Of a DNA stretch of 64,000 nucleotides, positions 58,801-63,420 are shown one piece after another. The first letter of the stretch is position 1; each line of letters begins with the position of its first letter. The notes beneath the pieces were generated by a model. That model worked only from the letters and a program-made list of their open reading frames with translations. It searched no databases and was not told the origin of the DNA. Location of the stretch: the NCBI GenBank assembly GCA_023634235.1, contig JAMKCF010000015.1, positions 5,991,698 through 6,055,697 of the forward strand, given 5' to 3'. This DNA comes from Pisaster brevispinus (lineage: Eukaryota > Echinodermata > Asteroidea > Forcipulatida > Asteriidae). The translations under genes were made by a program, and so were the position numbers.

Positions 58801-59884
58801 TGAGGTGGTGCGAGTCGGACTTACCCGAGGAGTTGGGCACCGCTCTGGACGCCTTCAGTGAGGCTCCCAGCCCGGCATCTAGTGTTTTCTCGATCATGCT
58901 CGCGATGGTGAGACCCATGGACATTCCTATGCCAGGCTTCGGCCGTTTGGGTTTGGAGTCAGCTTTCTTGGCAACTTGGTCACAACTATTCTCCGAGCCG
59001 TTTTCCTCGACGCTGTACCTGAATCCTTCTGTTTTTTGTTCGGTTGGGGATGACGCCATGGAGTTGCTACCCTCGGCAGAAACATCAACACTTTCCGAGG
59101 CCGATGAATCGCCTTGTCTGCACGCATTAGAGTTTTTATCAAATTTGGTGTACTTGGTATCGGGCTCACCGCCGGCTACGGCGGGTGAATCTCTAGGTGA
59201 CTTGGCAAGCTTCCGCTTGCTCCCTGCTGACTTTTCCCTCTTTTCCTTCTTGGGGGTGGGTCCAGCTTCTTCCTTGCCGTTCGCGTGTCCGTCAGCCGGA
59301 CTTGTCTGTTTGCTTTTCCCGCAGCAGTTCTTTTTCCCTCTGTCCTTCGGGTGTTTGATGGAAGTTTGATCGAGCATTTCAGGCGATGTGGTGCCGTCAT
59401 TTGTGTCCATTCTCTTCGTAGTATTGTCATTAGAGTCCCTCTCCTCCGACACTCGTGAATTAAAAACAGCTGCATTTTTCTTCCTCCGTTTCTCCTCCTC
59501 CTTCTCTGCCTCTCGCCACTCCTTCAGCAGAGCCTCTTTCCGGCTCTCCTCTTTCACCTTTCTCCGAGAGTCAAATTTCACGATGTCCTTTTTGTTCTGA
59601 CCGACCTTGGACCCGGCCTTCTTCCCGTCTGCAGCGTCCACACCACTGGTCGTCTTCGTCATGGGGACCCTCACCTCGACGTCATCGTCGTCGATGTCCA
59701 CTTCCCAGGGATCGCTCTTGGTGCACTTGCCTGTTTTAGTCCCCTGAGGGCGGTATTTCTCATCAGTGGACTGCCTGTCATCGGTGTTGACGTTGTCCTC
59801 GAGGAGTGTCCGGCGGATGAGCGCCTCTACAAGGTTCCCGGATGCCATTTGTAGAAACGCCTGACCCTCTCCTGCTTTCAGCAT
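15202..59884 (-). CDS. TET: TET methylcytosine dioxygenase, whole gene model (10 coding exons)
   Basis: This is the full coding span of a TET-family Fe(II)/2-oxoglutarate dioxygenase, which oxidises 5-methylcytosine in DNA to 5hmC, 5fC and 5caC in the nucleus. I joined exons 59884-58124, 43295-43200, 24809-23417, 22774-22690, 21873-21780, 21123-20915, 20241-20088, 19766-19677, 18310-18173 and 17445-15202. The sum is 6264 nt, or 2087 codons plus TAG, with no frame break and GT/AG at every intron. Order of parts: disordered Lys/Ser-rich N-terminus (1-540), CXXC zinc finger (546-579), Pro/Ser/His-rich linker (about 588-1070), Cys-rich region and first half of the beta-helix (about 1075-1400), low-complexity insert (about 1410-1930), second half of the beta-helix (about 1935-2000), basic tail. 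The length is close to human TET1 (2136 aa). The CXXC resembles TET1/TET3, not DNMT1 or MLL (no KFGG). Uncertain points: the upstream 5' exon(s), whether exon 2 is constitutive, and the poly(A) site. Confidence 0.95.
17446..18172 (-). other. TET intron 9
   Basis: This 727-bp intron precedes the last exon. No repeat pair or other structure is evident. Confidence 0.9.
18173..18310 (-). CDS. TET: TET coding exon 9: iron-binding HxD active-site exon
   Basis: This exon is 138 nt, 46 codons (1295-1340), phase 0 at both ends. Acceptor CGTTTATCTCAG|GTTTCC; donor ACGGTG|GTAAGT. It holds [16 protein letters not shown], then [21 protein letters not shown]1328 and D1330 form the HxD pair that binds Fe(II) (TET2 H1382/D1384). 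N1333 matches TET2 N1387 in the DNA-contacting segment. T1318 matches TET2 T1372, which supports iterative oxidation beyond 5hmC. All expected catalytic residues are present, so an active enzyme is predicted. Confidence 0.98.
18780..18828. repeat. AAT microsatellite
   Basis: About 16 perfect units of AAT in TET intron 8. Confidence 0.95.
19545..19640 (+). mobile_element. tRNA-SINE-like fragment beside TET exon 8
   Basis: The segment has GGGTTCGAATCCCACC, a perfect tRNA B-box, followed by a body with CCGTGTGGGGCTACAACC. I do not see an A-box upstream, so it is 5'-truncated or decayed. It ends within tens of bases of the exon 8 donor. Confidence 0.55.
19677..19766 (-). CDS. TET: TET coding exon 8: linker to the HxD strand
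   Basis: This exon is 90 nt, exactly 30 codons (1265-1294), phase 0 at both ends. Acceptor GTTTCTGTTTAG|GAGGAAG; donor AACCAG|GTAAGT. It reads [20 protein letters not shown] and then [10 protein letters not shown]. Vertebrate TETs have ExxLExxLQxLATxxAPxYKxxAPxAYxNQ here. A SINE-like fragment with a tRNA B-box lies within about 100 bp of the donor. Confidence 0.97.
19767..20087 (-). other. TET intron 7
   Basis: This 321-bp intron has no feature that I can identify. Confidence 0.9.
20088..20241 (-). CDS. TET: TET coding exon 7: [20 protein letters not shown] and CKFARSK motifs
   Basis: This exon is 154 nt, one base completing a Glu codon and 51 codons (1214-1264). Acceptor CATCCTCGCAG|GAGAACC; donor GATAAG|GTACAA, phase 0. 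It holds [20 protein letters not shown], then [23 protein letters not shown]. This is the most conserved TET signature. The Arg in CKFARSK corresponds to TET2 Arg1261, one of the 2-oxoglutarate-binding residues. The cysteines of CACQG, PESCG, FGCSW and NSCKF match the family's zinc-binding pattern. Confidence 0.98.
20242..20914 (-). other. TET intron 6
   Basis: This 673-bp intron shows no gene, repeat pair or microsatellite that I could identify. Confidence 0.9.
20915..21123 (-). CDS. TET: TET coding exon 6: Cys-rich region, RxGHHC segment
   Basis: This exon is 209 nt, 69 codons plus two bases (1144-1212). Acceptor TTTCAACTCCAG|ATCCTC; donor AATGAAGA|GTAAGT. It encodes [20 protein letters not shown], then VIALVAWEG, then a helical stretch and [11 protein letters not shown]. 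Vertebrate TETs have EEKxLCLVRxRxGHxCxxAVIVILIxxWEGIP and then TxRRCxLNExRTC. The His and Cys of GHHC are in the positions of TET2 zinc ligands. The sequence here is a little more divergent than neighbouring exons in the middle helix. Confidence 0.97.
21124..21779 (-). other. TET intron 5, with a GGGCCCA MITE
   Basis: This 656-bp intron contains one complete short MITE (21475-21670). No further structure is seen. Confidence 0.9.
21475..21670. mobile_element. GGGCCCA MITE family E, complete copy in TET intron 5
   Basis: The left end GGGCCCAGTTCATAGAACTG pairs with the right end GCTCTACAAAATGGGGCCC. The interior has TGCTTAGTTTTGCTTAGCAG, a TGCTTA-rich filler shared with fragments near 8575-8690, 32795-32872, 53570-53887 and 57735-57960. 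Confidence 0.75.
21780..21873 (-). CDS. TET: TET coding exon 5: GKEGKSS and GCPIAKW motifs
   Basis: This exon is 94 nt, one base completing an Arg codon and 31 codons (1113-1143). Acceptor TTTGTTGACAG|GTATGG; donor AAGTGG|GTAAGA, phase 0. It contains [20 protein letters not shown] and then [11 protein letters not shown], nearly identical to the vertebrate TET block with GKEGKSSxGCPIAKW. The Cys of GCPIAKW is a zinc ligand in the human TET2 structure. No gap is seen relative to the family. Confidence 0.97.
22090..22570. repeat. Degenerate tandem array, ~140 bp period, in TET intron 4
   Basis: CACTGCTCAAAnTGnTGAGA starts near 22090, 22232, 22362 and 22507 (steps 142, 130 and 145), each followed by CCAGTTCTTnCCAGAAC and GTTCTGAnGAGnA. 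About 3.5 units are visible. Confidence 0.85.
22643..22668. repeat. GA microsatellite next to TET exon 4 donor
   Basis: About 13 GA units. It lies some 20 bp beyond the donor of exon 4 inside intron 4, as CT on the sense strand. Confidence 0.95.
22690..22774 (-). CDS. TET: TET coding exon 4: start of Cys-rich domain
   Basis: This 85-nt exon has two possible acceptor AGs in tandem (ACACAGAG). Phase with exon 3 requires the first, so AG is kept as exon sequence and makes GAG with the last G of exon 3. It reads [29 protein letters not shown], cut here only for description as APYYTHLG and AIRELVEKR. Vertebrate TETs have GPYYTHLGxGPxVAxxRExMExR in the same place. The donor is AAGAG|GTAGGT, phase 2. 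The exon is shorter than 100 nt and would be missed by an open-frame search. Confidence 0.95.
22775..23416 (-). other. TET intron 3, mostly a TTAA-flanked MITE
   Basis: The intron is 642 bp and 371 of them (22981-23351) are one MITE. The remainder carries no visible gene. Confidence 0.9.
22981..23351. mobile_element. TTAA MITE family C in TET intron 3
   Basis: The ends AGGTAGGGTCA and TGACCCTACCT are perfect inverted repeats, flanked by TTAA at 22977-22980 and 23352-23355. The interior is unlike family B apart from the terminal AGGxAGGG. The short open frame inside it is not coding. Confidence 0.85.
23417..24809 (-). CDS. TET: TET coding exon 3: disordered linker leading into the Cys-rich region
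   Basis: This exon gives 464 codons plus one base (residues 620-1083). The acceptor is CTTTCCATGCAG|AATGGC and the donor GCTTAG|GTGAGT. It opens with NGPVENHN and is rich in Pro, Ser, His and Ala, with a HTHTHTHT run and a Lys/Ser/His tract ([19 protein letters not shown]) near residue 970. It is probably flexible. Similar disordered segments lie between the CXXC and catalytic domains in vertebrate TET1/TET3. The last residues, EEMPDCGCL, match the start of the TET Cys-rich region (CxC after a Pro-Asp or Pro-Asn/Thr), which begins zinc coordination in the TET2 structure. The upstream reading frame continues 18 codons into the intron, beyond the acceptor; that extension is not coding. Confidence 0.95.
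25117..25293. mobile_element. MITE family A, copy 2
   Basis: This copy aligns end to end with 3-183, sharing GCCATCTTGATTTTCTCC, ACCGAGGCTGGAAGGA and GGAACATGACCAAGAT. The right inverted repeat is more decayed here. It lies in intron 2, about 300 bp upstream (in gene sense) of exon 3. Confidence 0.85.
25555..25825 (+). repeat. Dispersed repeat F, copy 1
   Basis: This segment and 56755-57010 share GGGATCCAGATCT, AGGTACATTGAA, ACCCCTGGAG, GAGCTTTTGG, GACTTATTTTATTT and AAAGTCTGA in the same order. The superfamily is unknown. Confidence 0.85.
26282..26440. repeat. Degenerate tandem duplication, ~95 bp
   Basis: AAATTTCATAACGACT and ATTTACAAATC(A/C)TGCATT recur about 75-95 bp apart. Confidence 0.7.
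26793..26817 (+). repeat. 25-G homopolymer
   Basis: The longest G run in the window. Similar G or C runs of 9-19 occur near 7723, 9846, 10370, 19421, 35520, 40614, 40937, 42725, 48126, 49610, 51230, 53209, 54164 and 54327. Confidence 0.95.
26983..27225. repeat. Tandem-like duplication, ~163 bp apart
   Basis: GTCAAGAAT(G/A)CGG then AAGGTTTTCCTGA occurs at 26984 and 27147, followed in both by a GGTTTC(A/T)AAATT stretch. Confidence 0.7.
28565..28690 (-). mobile_element. tRNA-derived SINE (short), A-box and B-box visible
   Basis: On the minus strand an A-box-like TGGGCTAGCTCAGGAG (28655-28670) is followed about 40 bp on by GAGGTTCGAATCCCACC (B-box, 28604-28614). The 3' side ends with ATTATTATTATTTTTTTTT. 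Spacing and order fit an RNA polymerase III promoter of tRNA origin. Clover-leaf pairing is poor, so it is not a working tRNA gene. Confidence 0.65.
28735..28855. repeat. Palindromic dispersed repeat I
   Basis: Ends GGGGCAACAAGGCCAAGAC and CCTTGATGCCCC are inverted, and a perfect 18-bp palindrome CAGAGGCAATTGCCTCTG sits at 28783-28800. Related wording occurs at about 18700-18770, 36233-36390, 40898-41060 and 52860-52950. Confidence 0.65.
30070..30240 (+). repeat. Dispersed repeat H, copy 1
   Basis: Shares AGAATGC, CCAGATTG, GCTTTTAAAACC, AAATAAACACC and a GGACCT(C/T) stretch with 49285-49450 in order. Confidence 0.75.
31336..31386. repeat. GA microsatellite, interrupted
   Basis: Two GA runs separated by an A-rich stretch (AAAATAAAAATAAAA). 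Confidence 0.95.
32795..32872 (+). repeat. MITE family E fragment
   Basis: It contains CTGCTAACTTCTGCTAAGCA and ends TAGCTTTACGAATTTGGGTC, a decayed right end of the family. Confidence 0.5.
33978..34309. mobile_element. hAT-like MITE family D, copy 1
   Basis: The element starts CAGGGCTAGAATTTAA and ends AAATTCGAGCCCTG, inverted repeats of 14 bp with one mismatch. Inside are GGCCAGTGATTTTAGCAT and AGCTACAAGCCCTGCAGTC, words shared with fragments at 28080-28165 and 45530-45610. CAGGG ends suggest hAT, but a clear 8-bp target duplication was not found (TTGTCC occurs near both ends). Confidence 0.7.
36233..36390. repeat. Palindromic repeat I relative with CAGGCCTGG ends
   Basis: The left end CAGGCCTGGGATTAT pairs with the right end AAAACTCCAGGCCTG. 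The inner GTTGCCCTAGTCTCGGTGCC wording matches repeat I. Confidence 0.6.
36924..36990. other. Intronic hairpin with 14-bp perfect stem
   Basis: ACCAATAACTGTTT at 36924-36937 is perfectly complementary to AAACAGTTATTGGT at 36977-36990, with a 39-nt loop. The 67-nt size is like a microRNA precursor, but the stem is short. Confidence 0.8.
38790..38910 (+). repeat. LINE 3' tail-like fragment
   Basis: GGCGCTTTGGGG and TAGAGCGCTCTACAATGTAT resemble the conserved 3' tail hairpin of L2/CR1-type LINEs and their SINEs. No coding part is present. Confidence 0.4.
39675..39780 (+). repeat. Dispersed repeat G, copy 1
   Basis: Pairs with 42251-42356, sharing CCATAATCAGGGAGATTTTC, GATTGGTTTATTTTCAGGGA and AACTTTCTGC. 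Identity is about 85-90 % by eye. Confidence 0.9.
40216..40262 (+). repeat. MITE family D fragment (left end only)
   Basis: CAGGGCTTGAATTTTACACTG is present, but no matching right end is found within 500 bp. Confidence 0.5.
40779..40837. other. Intronic hairpin with 22 paired bases
   Basis: CAGGGTTTGTGC (40779-40790) pairs with GCACAAACCCTG (40826-40837), and TTTAAAATAC (40796-40805) with GTATTTTAAA (40810-40819), around a 4-base loop. The internal bulge is 5 against 6 bases. Confidence 0.85.
41874..42228. repeat. Degenerate tandem array, ~120 bp period, in TET intron 2
   Basis: CCTCATTTTGAATGTGTGGG-type words recur near 41882, 42000, 42119 and 42192 (steps about 119, 119 and 73), with CTCCA(T/C)CTGGGTTCC and AGCTTCTCACTAA between. 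Confidence 0.85.
42251..42356 (+). repeat. Dispersed repeat G, copy 2
   Basis: See copy 1. The two lie 2.5 kb apart in TET intron 2, in the same orientation, so a local duplication is as likely as transposition. Confidence 0.9.
43200..43295 (-). CDS. TET: TET coding exon 2: short 32-codon phase-0 exon, possibly a cassette or alternative-start exon
   Basis: No long open frame marks this exon; I found it by its signals. On the minus strand a long T-rich tract ends in TTTCGACAG, then 96 nt, then CCGAAG|GTAGGTACC. The 96 nt are open in phase 0 at both ends, exactly what the flanking exons need (exon 1 ends and exon 3 starts in phase 0). The peptide runs from [12 protein letters not shown] to LTAPPPK and is Gly/Pro-rich, like the start of exon 3. 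It adds 32 residues (588-619) between the CXXC finger and the linker. Because the exon is symmetrical it could be skipped without changing frame. Its ATG (residue 594) has G at -3 and G at +4, so it could also begin a short CXXC-less protein. Transcript data are lacking, so constitutive use is not shown. Confidence 0.75.
43860..43890. repeat. GA microsatellite
   Basis: About 15 GA units followed by an A run, 560 bp upstream (gene sense) of TET exon 2. Confidence 0.95.
46366..46446 (+). repeat. Direct repeat, left copy, flanking a SINE segment
   Basis: It starts GCAATGATATCAAT, then AGGTTGTGATGTC, and later AATACATTGCAG. The right copy at 46885-46953 has the same words in the same order with small gaps. 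Confidence 0.85.
46640..46885 (-). mobile_element. tRNA-Leu-like SINE
   Basis: The minus strand has TGGCCAAGCGGATAAG (A-box, 46861-46876), GGACTCAAGCTC like a Leu-tRNA anticodon arm with CAA, and GTGGGTTCGAGTCCTGG (B-box, 46804-46814). The body after it includes TTCGGATGGGACGTAAAGGC and GGTCCCGTGTGTTGCG, a block that recurs in SINEs of many animals as far as I recall. It is flanked by a long direct repeat (see 46366 and 46885). Confidence 0.7.
46885..46953 (+). repeat. Direct repeat, right copy, flanking a SINE segment
   Basis: See the left copy at 46366-46446. The pair brackets about 440 bp that includes the tRNA-Leu-like SINE. It is far too long for a SINE target-site duplication. Confidence 0.85.
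48520..48635 (+). repeat. LINE 3' tail-like fragment
   Basis: TTGTAAAGCACTTTCAACCG followed by GAAATAAATAAAC resembles a LINE/SINE 3' tail with a simple-repeat end. Confidence 0.4.
49285..49450 (+). repeat. Dispersed repeat H, copy 2
   Basis: See copy 1 at 30070-30240; more decayed pairs of this kind are likely elsewhere. Confidence 0.75.
49861..50409. mobile_element. hAT-like MITE family D, copy 2
   Basis: It starts CAGGGCTTGAATTTGG and ends GAATCCAAGCCCTG. It shares CAAGACCACAGGACTTGTAG-type wording with copy 1, and is longer because of an A run and added sequence. Confidence 0.7.
50232..50259 (+). repeat. 28-A homopolymer
   Basis: An uninterrupted A run lying inside the hAT-like MITE at 49861-50409, so it grew after that insertion or belongs to a nested retro-insert. 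Confidence 0.95.
51993..52329. mobile_element. hAT-like MITE family D, copy 3 (decayed)
   Basis: It starts CAGGGCTTGATATT and ends TTTTTCAAGCCCTA, with TCTGGCCAGCGGTCCAGTGA near the right end, as in other members of the family. Confidence 0.5.
53570..53887 (-). mobile_element. GGGCCCA MITE family E, copy 2
   Basis: On the minus strand the copy starts GGGCCAATTTCATGAAGCC and continues with many TGCTTAC/GTAAGCA words. The other end is not clearly defined. Confidence 0.6.
54877..55075 (+). mobile_element. hAT-like fragment with TACTCGAGTA words
   Basis: It starts CAGTGTTGTAGTCAAGTACT and continues with repeated GTACTCGAGTA and CGAGTACTGAGTA words. This start resembles hAT families I know from fish and invertebrates. 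The other end was not found. Confidence 0.5.
55952..55967 (+). promoter_or_regulatory. CTCF-like motif in TET intron 1
   Basis: ACAGCAGAGGGCGCTA matches the vertebrate CTCF core (CCASYAGRKGGCRSYR) at 15 of 16 positions. A partial copy GAGGGCGCT lies 55 bp away at 55902-55910 in the same orientation, and another at 60072-60080. It could be part of an unknown repeat instead. Confidence 0.35.
56755..57010 (+). repeat. Dispersed repeat F, copy 2
   Basis: Same orientation as copy 1 at 25555-25825; both lie in TET introns. No inverted repeats or open frame were found. Confidence 0.85.
57735..57960 (-). repeat. MITE family E fragment
   Basis: The segment holds AGCTGCTAAGCACATTTGCT and related TTAGCAGAAA words typical of the family. 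Its limits are uncertain. It lies within 200 bp of the donor of TET exon 1. Confidence 0.45.
58124..59884 (-). CDS. TET: TET coding exon 1: N-terminal disordered region and CXXC zinc finger
   Basis: This exon gives 587 codons. It begins just after a strong acceptor (pyrimidine-rich run then CAG at 59886-59888, next bases A-ATG), so at least one upstream exon exists and the first in-frame Met is the second base of the exon onward. Met13 at 59848 is an alternative start. Residues about 100-140 are highly charged ([20 protein letters not shown]) and look helical or coiled-coil. The rest is Ser/Lys/Gly-rich and probably disordered. Residues 546-579 hold eight cysteines spaced C-2-C-2-C-5-C-2-C-2-C-9-C-4-C, with CGVCEPC and [16 protein letters not shown], the TET1/TET3/CXXC4-type zinc finger that binds CpG DNA. 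The exon ends after KKTQ at ACACAG|GTGAGA, phase 0. A basic KKKKRKR run just before the finger may act as a nuclear signal. I recognise no known domain N-terminal of the finger. Confidence 0.95.
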
Positions 59885-60177
59885 TCTGGAAAATAAAAAG
59901 GAACCAAAAACGATTACACAATATATGAATATTCATTAACATTACTACCCATTGTCCGAGTCTGACTGCTAGGGCTGCCATTTCTCTCGGTGTCCATAGG
60001 AAAACCTGTTCCCCATAGGTTCTTCTCCCCTTATGGGAAATTAACATAGGGTGAAGGAGGTTGAATCAAAAGAGGGCGCTGTCAGAATCAGTGTGTACTG
60101 TTTGCCGTATTGGGAGACGGAATCTACGGGTGGACAGAATCTCGTCACACCTCTACTCTCTAAAAAATGTAATGTTC

Positions 60178-60334
60178 CAGTGTCACGGGAGATTTTGTCC
60201 CCCATACGGCGAAATGTGAAGACATTTCATTTGATAACATACTCTTTCCACTCAACTTCCTTCAGTCCATGTTAATTTACCGTGTGGGAAAGACACACTC
60301 CGGGGGGGACAAACTCCCCGATGACACCGGAGAG
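60178..60334. repeat. Inverted repeat or MITE upstream of TET exon 1
   Basis: CAGTGTCACGGGAGATTTTG with TCCCCC at the left pairs with GGGGGGACAAACTCCCC and GATGACACCGG at the right. The arms are about 28-30 bp and the whole is about 155 bp. Confidence 0.65.
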
Positions 60335-61366
60335 CACAGCCTTAATTATTAATAAAAACGCCGTAGGATAAACGATGGTTTTAACTAATAGTAATTTGTA
60401 TTAATCACTAAAGACTTAATGACCCAAAGGATGATGTTGTACGAAAAATTAGCCTCAGCTGTTTAAATCGGACTCGATGAAACCCATTATAAAACGCACA
60501 TCGTCGGTCTTCCCTACCAACAGGTTTACAAAATGAATTGCACTTTAATTTGTCACAGCGCCCCCAACGACATCCTTCATTTTGCCATGACGGATGAGTG
60601 TAAACAGCGCAAACAAACCAAACCCGATCAGGATCGGCAAACTGCCGCACACACACCGCGGCTGCCGAGTCCGACAAACAAGACACGATAAAGTCATTAG
60701 CGATCGCGGCGTCGTCCTCTCCTTCAATTTGTCATCCACCGCCTTCGCGATGGAATTTATGGCTGCGGGTCCTTGACATATTTGCCCAGCCTGTGGCTGT
60801 CGTTAACCCGGGGCTAGAGCCGCGTACGGCCGACCGGCCGCGGTCGTCCTAACGCCACGTTACTCCGAAACCGCACCGTGAAAAAAAAAACCAGAAAAAA
60901 AGGATCTAGGGTAATAATAATGAAATCGACCTCAAAAACGGCTTAGAAGTGGATAAATTTAGCCTTGGTGAAACGAACGAATGCATTTTAATTGCGCATG
61001 GGTATTTTTAACGACGCTACACATAAAAACACGACAAAATGAAAAACGACAAGAAGATTAGAAGAAGAAGGCGAAAAAGAAAGAAAAGACAAAAAAAACT
61101 ATAAAAGAATTCCTTATTTTATTCTGGGTCGGATCAATATTTCTTCCAGGAACGTGAAGGCCCCTTTTAAAAAATTCAAGACGTGGAGGGTTTCCGTGGC
61201 AACTCGCAGTTTCCTTGCTTGAGGAAATTAGCATCGTTGCATAAGGAGCACAGTTCAATCAAAGTTTGCGGACACAAAATCTGTATTTGCAACTGGCCAA
61301 TTTGGCTGATTCTCACCCGTTTTACAATCAGAAATGCAGCGGCTAGCAAAATCAAGTTAATCTTAA

Positions 61367-61735
61367 AGGCAGGGTGTACTTTTGGTCAATGTTAAAAACC
61401 AGTATCCTCACTTGGTGCATCTCAAAGTATGCATAAAATAACAAAACTGTGAAAACTTGGTCATCTATAAGTTGCATAAAACAATGACAGAAAAATATCC
61501 TTTATGGCATAAAATATTGTGTGCTTTCACTTTCAGATGCTCGAGGCTGAAGCCTTTCTCAGATTCAATTTTTTTTTGGGGGAAAAATGACCTCTTTCTC
61601 TAAAACTTCATTACTTTAATATGGGGTCGTTTCTAACAATGGTTTATAATATCATCAGCTCTCCAGTGCTCCTTTTATCAAGTAAGGTTTTATAGTTATA
61701 ACTTGTGGAGTAATAACCAAAGGTATACCCTCCCT
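61367..61735 (+). mobile_element. TTAA MITE family B, copy 2 (intact ends)
   Basis: The element starts AGGCAGGGTGTAC and ends GTATACCCTCCCT, and TTAA lies on each side (61363-61366 and 61736-61739). TTAA target sites are typical of piggyBac-type transposons. No transposase frame is present, so it is non-autonomous. It lies in the 5' flank of TET. Confidence 0.85.
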
Positions 61736-62912
61736 TTAATATCAAGTGGAACATCAACTTCATTGAAAGTGAATTTTTCTTAAGCATTTTGTTTTTTATC
61801 ATGTGAGCACCACGGCTCAATTTGACTAAGCATAAAGAATCATCCCGTAGATGAGTTGTCAATAATTACCATAGTGACTTGTATTGTGACATCACACTCC
61901 GCTTAGCACTTAGACTGATGTATCACCTCAAGATTTAGTCTTAGCTCTTTGTAAAATCGATGCCTGGTGTAAGGTTACGTTCACATTAATGCATAAAACG
62001 ATTTGTGTATGCTATGCCTCTTTATAACACTTCAATAGTAGAGCTTTGTTTAATGAAACGGTCTCTTAATATCCCCAATCTCTTTAATATTATCTTTTGC
62101 CCGCAAAATAGGCAAAAAATACTTTACACTTATGACGTCATGTAAGGCGCATAAATGCTTCTCGCGTCTGAAACTCTATTTTGACACAGAACGGCAACCC
62201 CATCCATAAGGCATCGATTTACACCCGGGAAAGTTTCACGACCGACCGCAACGAGACCGCGGTCCCAAACCCGCGTTTTGAAGTTGTAAATGGCCGGCCA
62301 TACTATGTGTGGCATCAACGCACGGTGCCATTTGCGCGAGGATTATTGGCAGACCAACCCCGCCGGGTAGGAAATCCATCAGCACCATCTGCGTCCAATA
62401 TTCGACTTGGAAGGTAGAAGGCGAGAGGGAGAGAGCTTGCGACACTAAAGGGGCTCGCACGCTCAAAATCACGATACACACAAAAAGGGTGAACCACGTA
62501 GAAATGGTACATAAAACAGCCGTAGGGGACCTGGCCCGCGGAAAGAATTATTTACCAGGCGGCAGAGGGGAAGGTGTCGATGTCGTTTTGGTATCGGTAC
62601 CGGAAGAGCAGGGGACGATAATTGATAAACAAAATTGTTAGACGTTCCTCGCAGATTCTTTTTTTGAAACCGTGCGTAGATTCCCGAAAGTGGGAGTGTC
62701 TGGCTTGGTCGGGAGGGTGGGAACGGGGGCTGGCGGGGTGACAGAACGGGGCTAAGGTGGAGTGGAGGGTACAGCTGATGAAGGGCACCGCTGCTGTTAC
62801 AGTGATTGATATAAACAGTGACAAGGATCACCTTGAGTTCGAAACATGTATATCAAGGTTGTGCAGAAAGGAACCGCCGTCAAATTGCAACTTCCAAAAG
62901 GCCCCCATGCAT

Positions 62913-62945
62913 TGACGTCATCCGCCGCCATCTTTAATAGCGGTG
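62913..62945 (-). promoter_or_regulatory. CRE plus YY1-type motif
   Basis: TGACGTCA at 62913-62920 is followed, in gene-upstream direction, by AAGATGGCGGC (minus strand). Both are sites that bind CREB/ATF and YY1 in animals. Use in TET transcription is inferred from position and strand only. Confidence 0.4.
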
Positions 62946-63329
62946 ACCTGATGATGTATCAATGCAAACGCACAGATTTGTTTGCGCGGCGAAGAATGAG
63001 CCAATGGGCAACCCTCCATTTCAACCAGAACATCTGACGTCGCACTTCGAGGCTCGTCTTGTGGATAAAAAGACAGGGGACCAGTCTACCTCCCTATGAC
63101 CTCCACGCGAGGGCGCCCTACTGCAGTGACGTCATGGTGTGGATGGTCGATACCGATTCCCCATTTCCGTTACGTGCTACATTCTCAAAGATACAGTATA
63201 TCTTTAAACTTGTCCAATGTAGTCTCTGTACATGTGTACGTCTTGAACTAATTACATTTTGTTGCCACAAATTGAAGTATGCTAAACCACTCTGTATTCA
63301 CAGTCCTATACGGAAATAAACCGAAGTCA

Positions 63330-63420
63330 CCCAAGGCAGGAATCGCACCCACGACCCGACCTTCACCTCCCCTGAGCAGATGTCTAAACCGTCAAAGACC
63401 ACCACGATTGCATATAGGCG
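63330..63420 (-). mobile_element. Degenerate tRNA-SINE-like fragment
   Basis: The minus strand has GACGGTTTAGACATCTGCTC followed about 25 bp later by GGGTGCGATTCCTGCC, a decayed B-box. The layout resembles that of the other SINEs in the window, but both boxes are imperfect. Confidence 0.4.

Noticed and set aside
58758..59369. 203-codon plus-strand frame opposite TET exon 1
   Set aside because: Shadow of the coding exon caused by its codon bias.
61300..61330. CGG|GTGAGA as the donor of a 5' UTR exon
   Set aside because: A good donor by sequence, but no supporting promoter or exon composition around it.
62469..62831. 120-codon minus-strand frame in the 5' flank, as a possible upstream TET coding exon
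   Set aside because: It has no acceptor or donor that joins in the phase needed by exon 1, and no similarity to TET.
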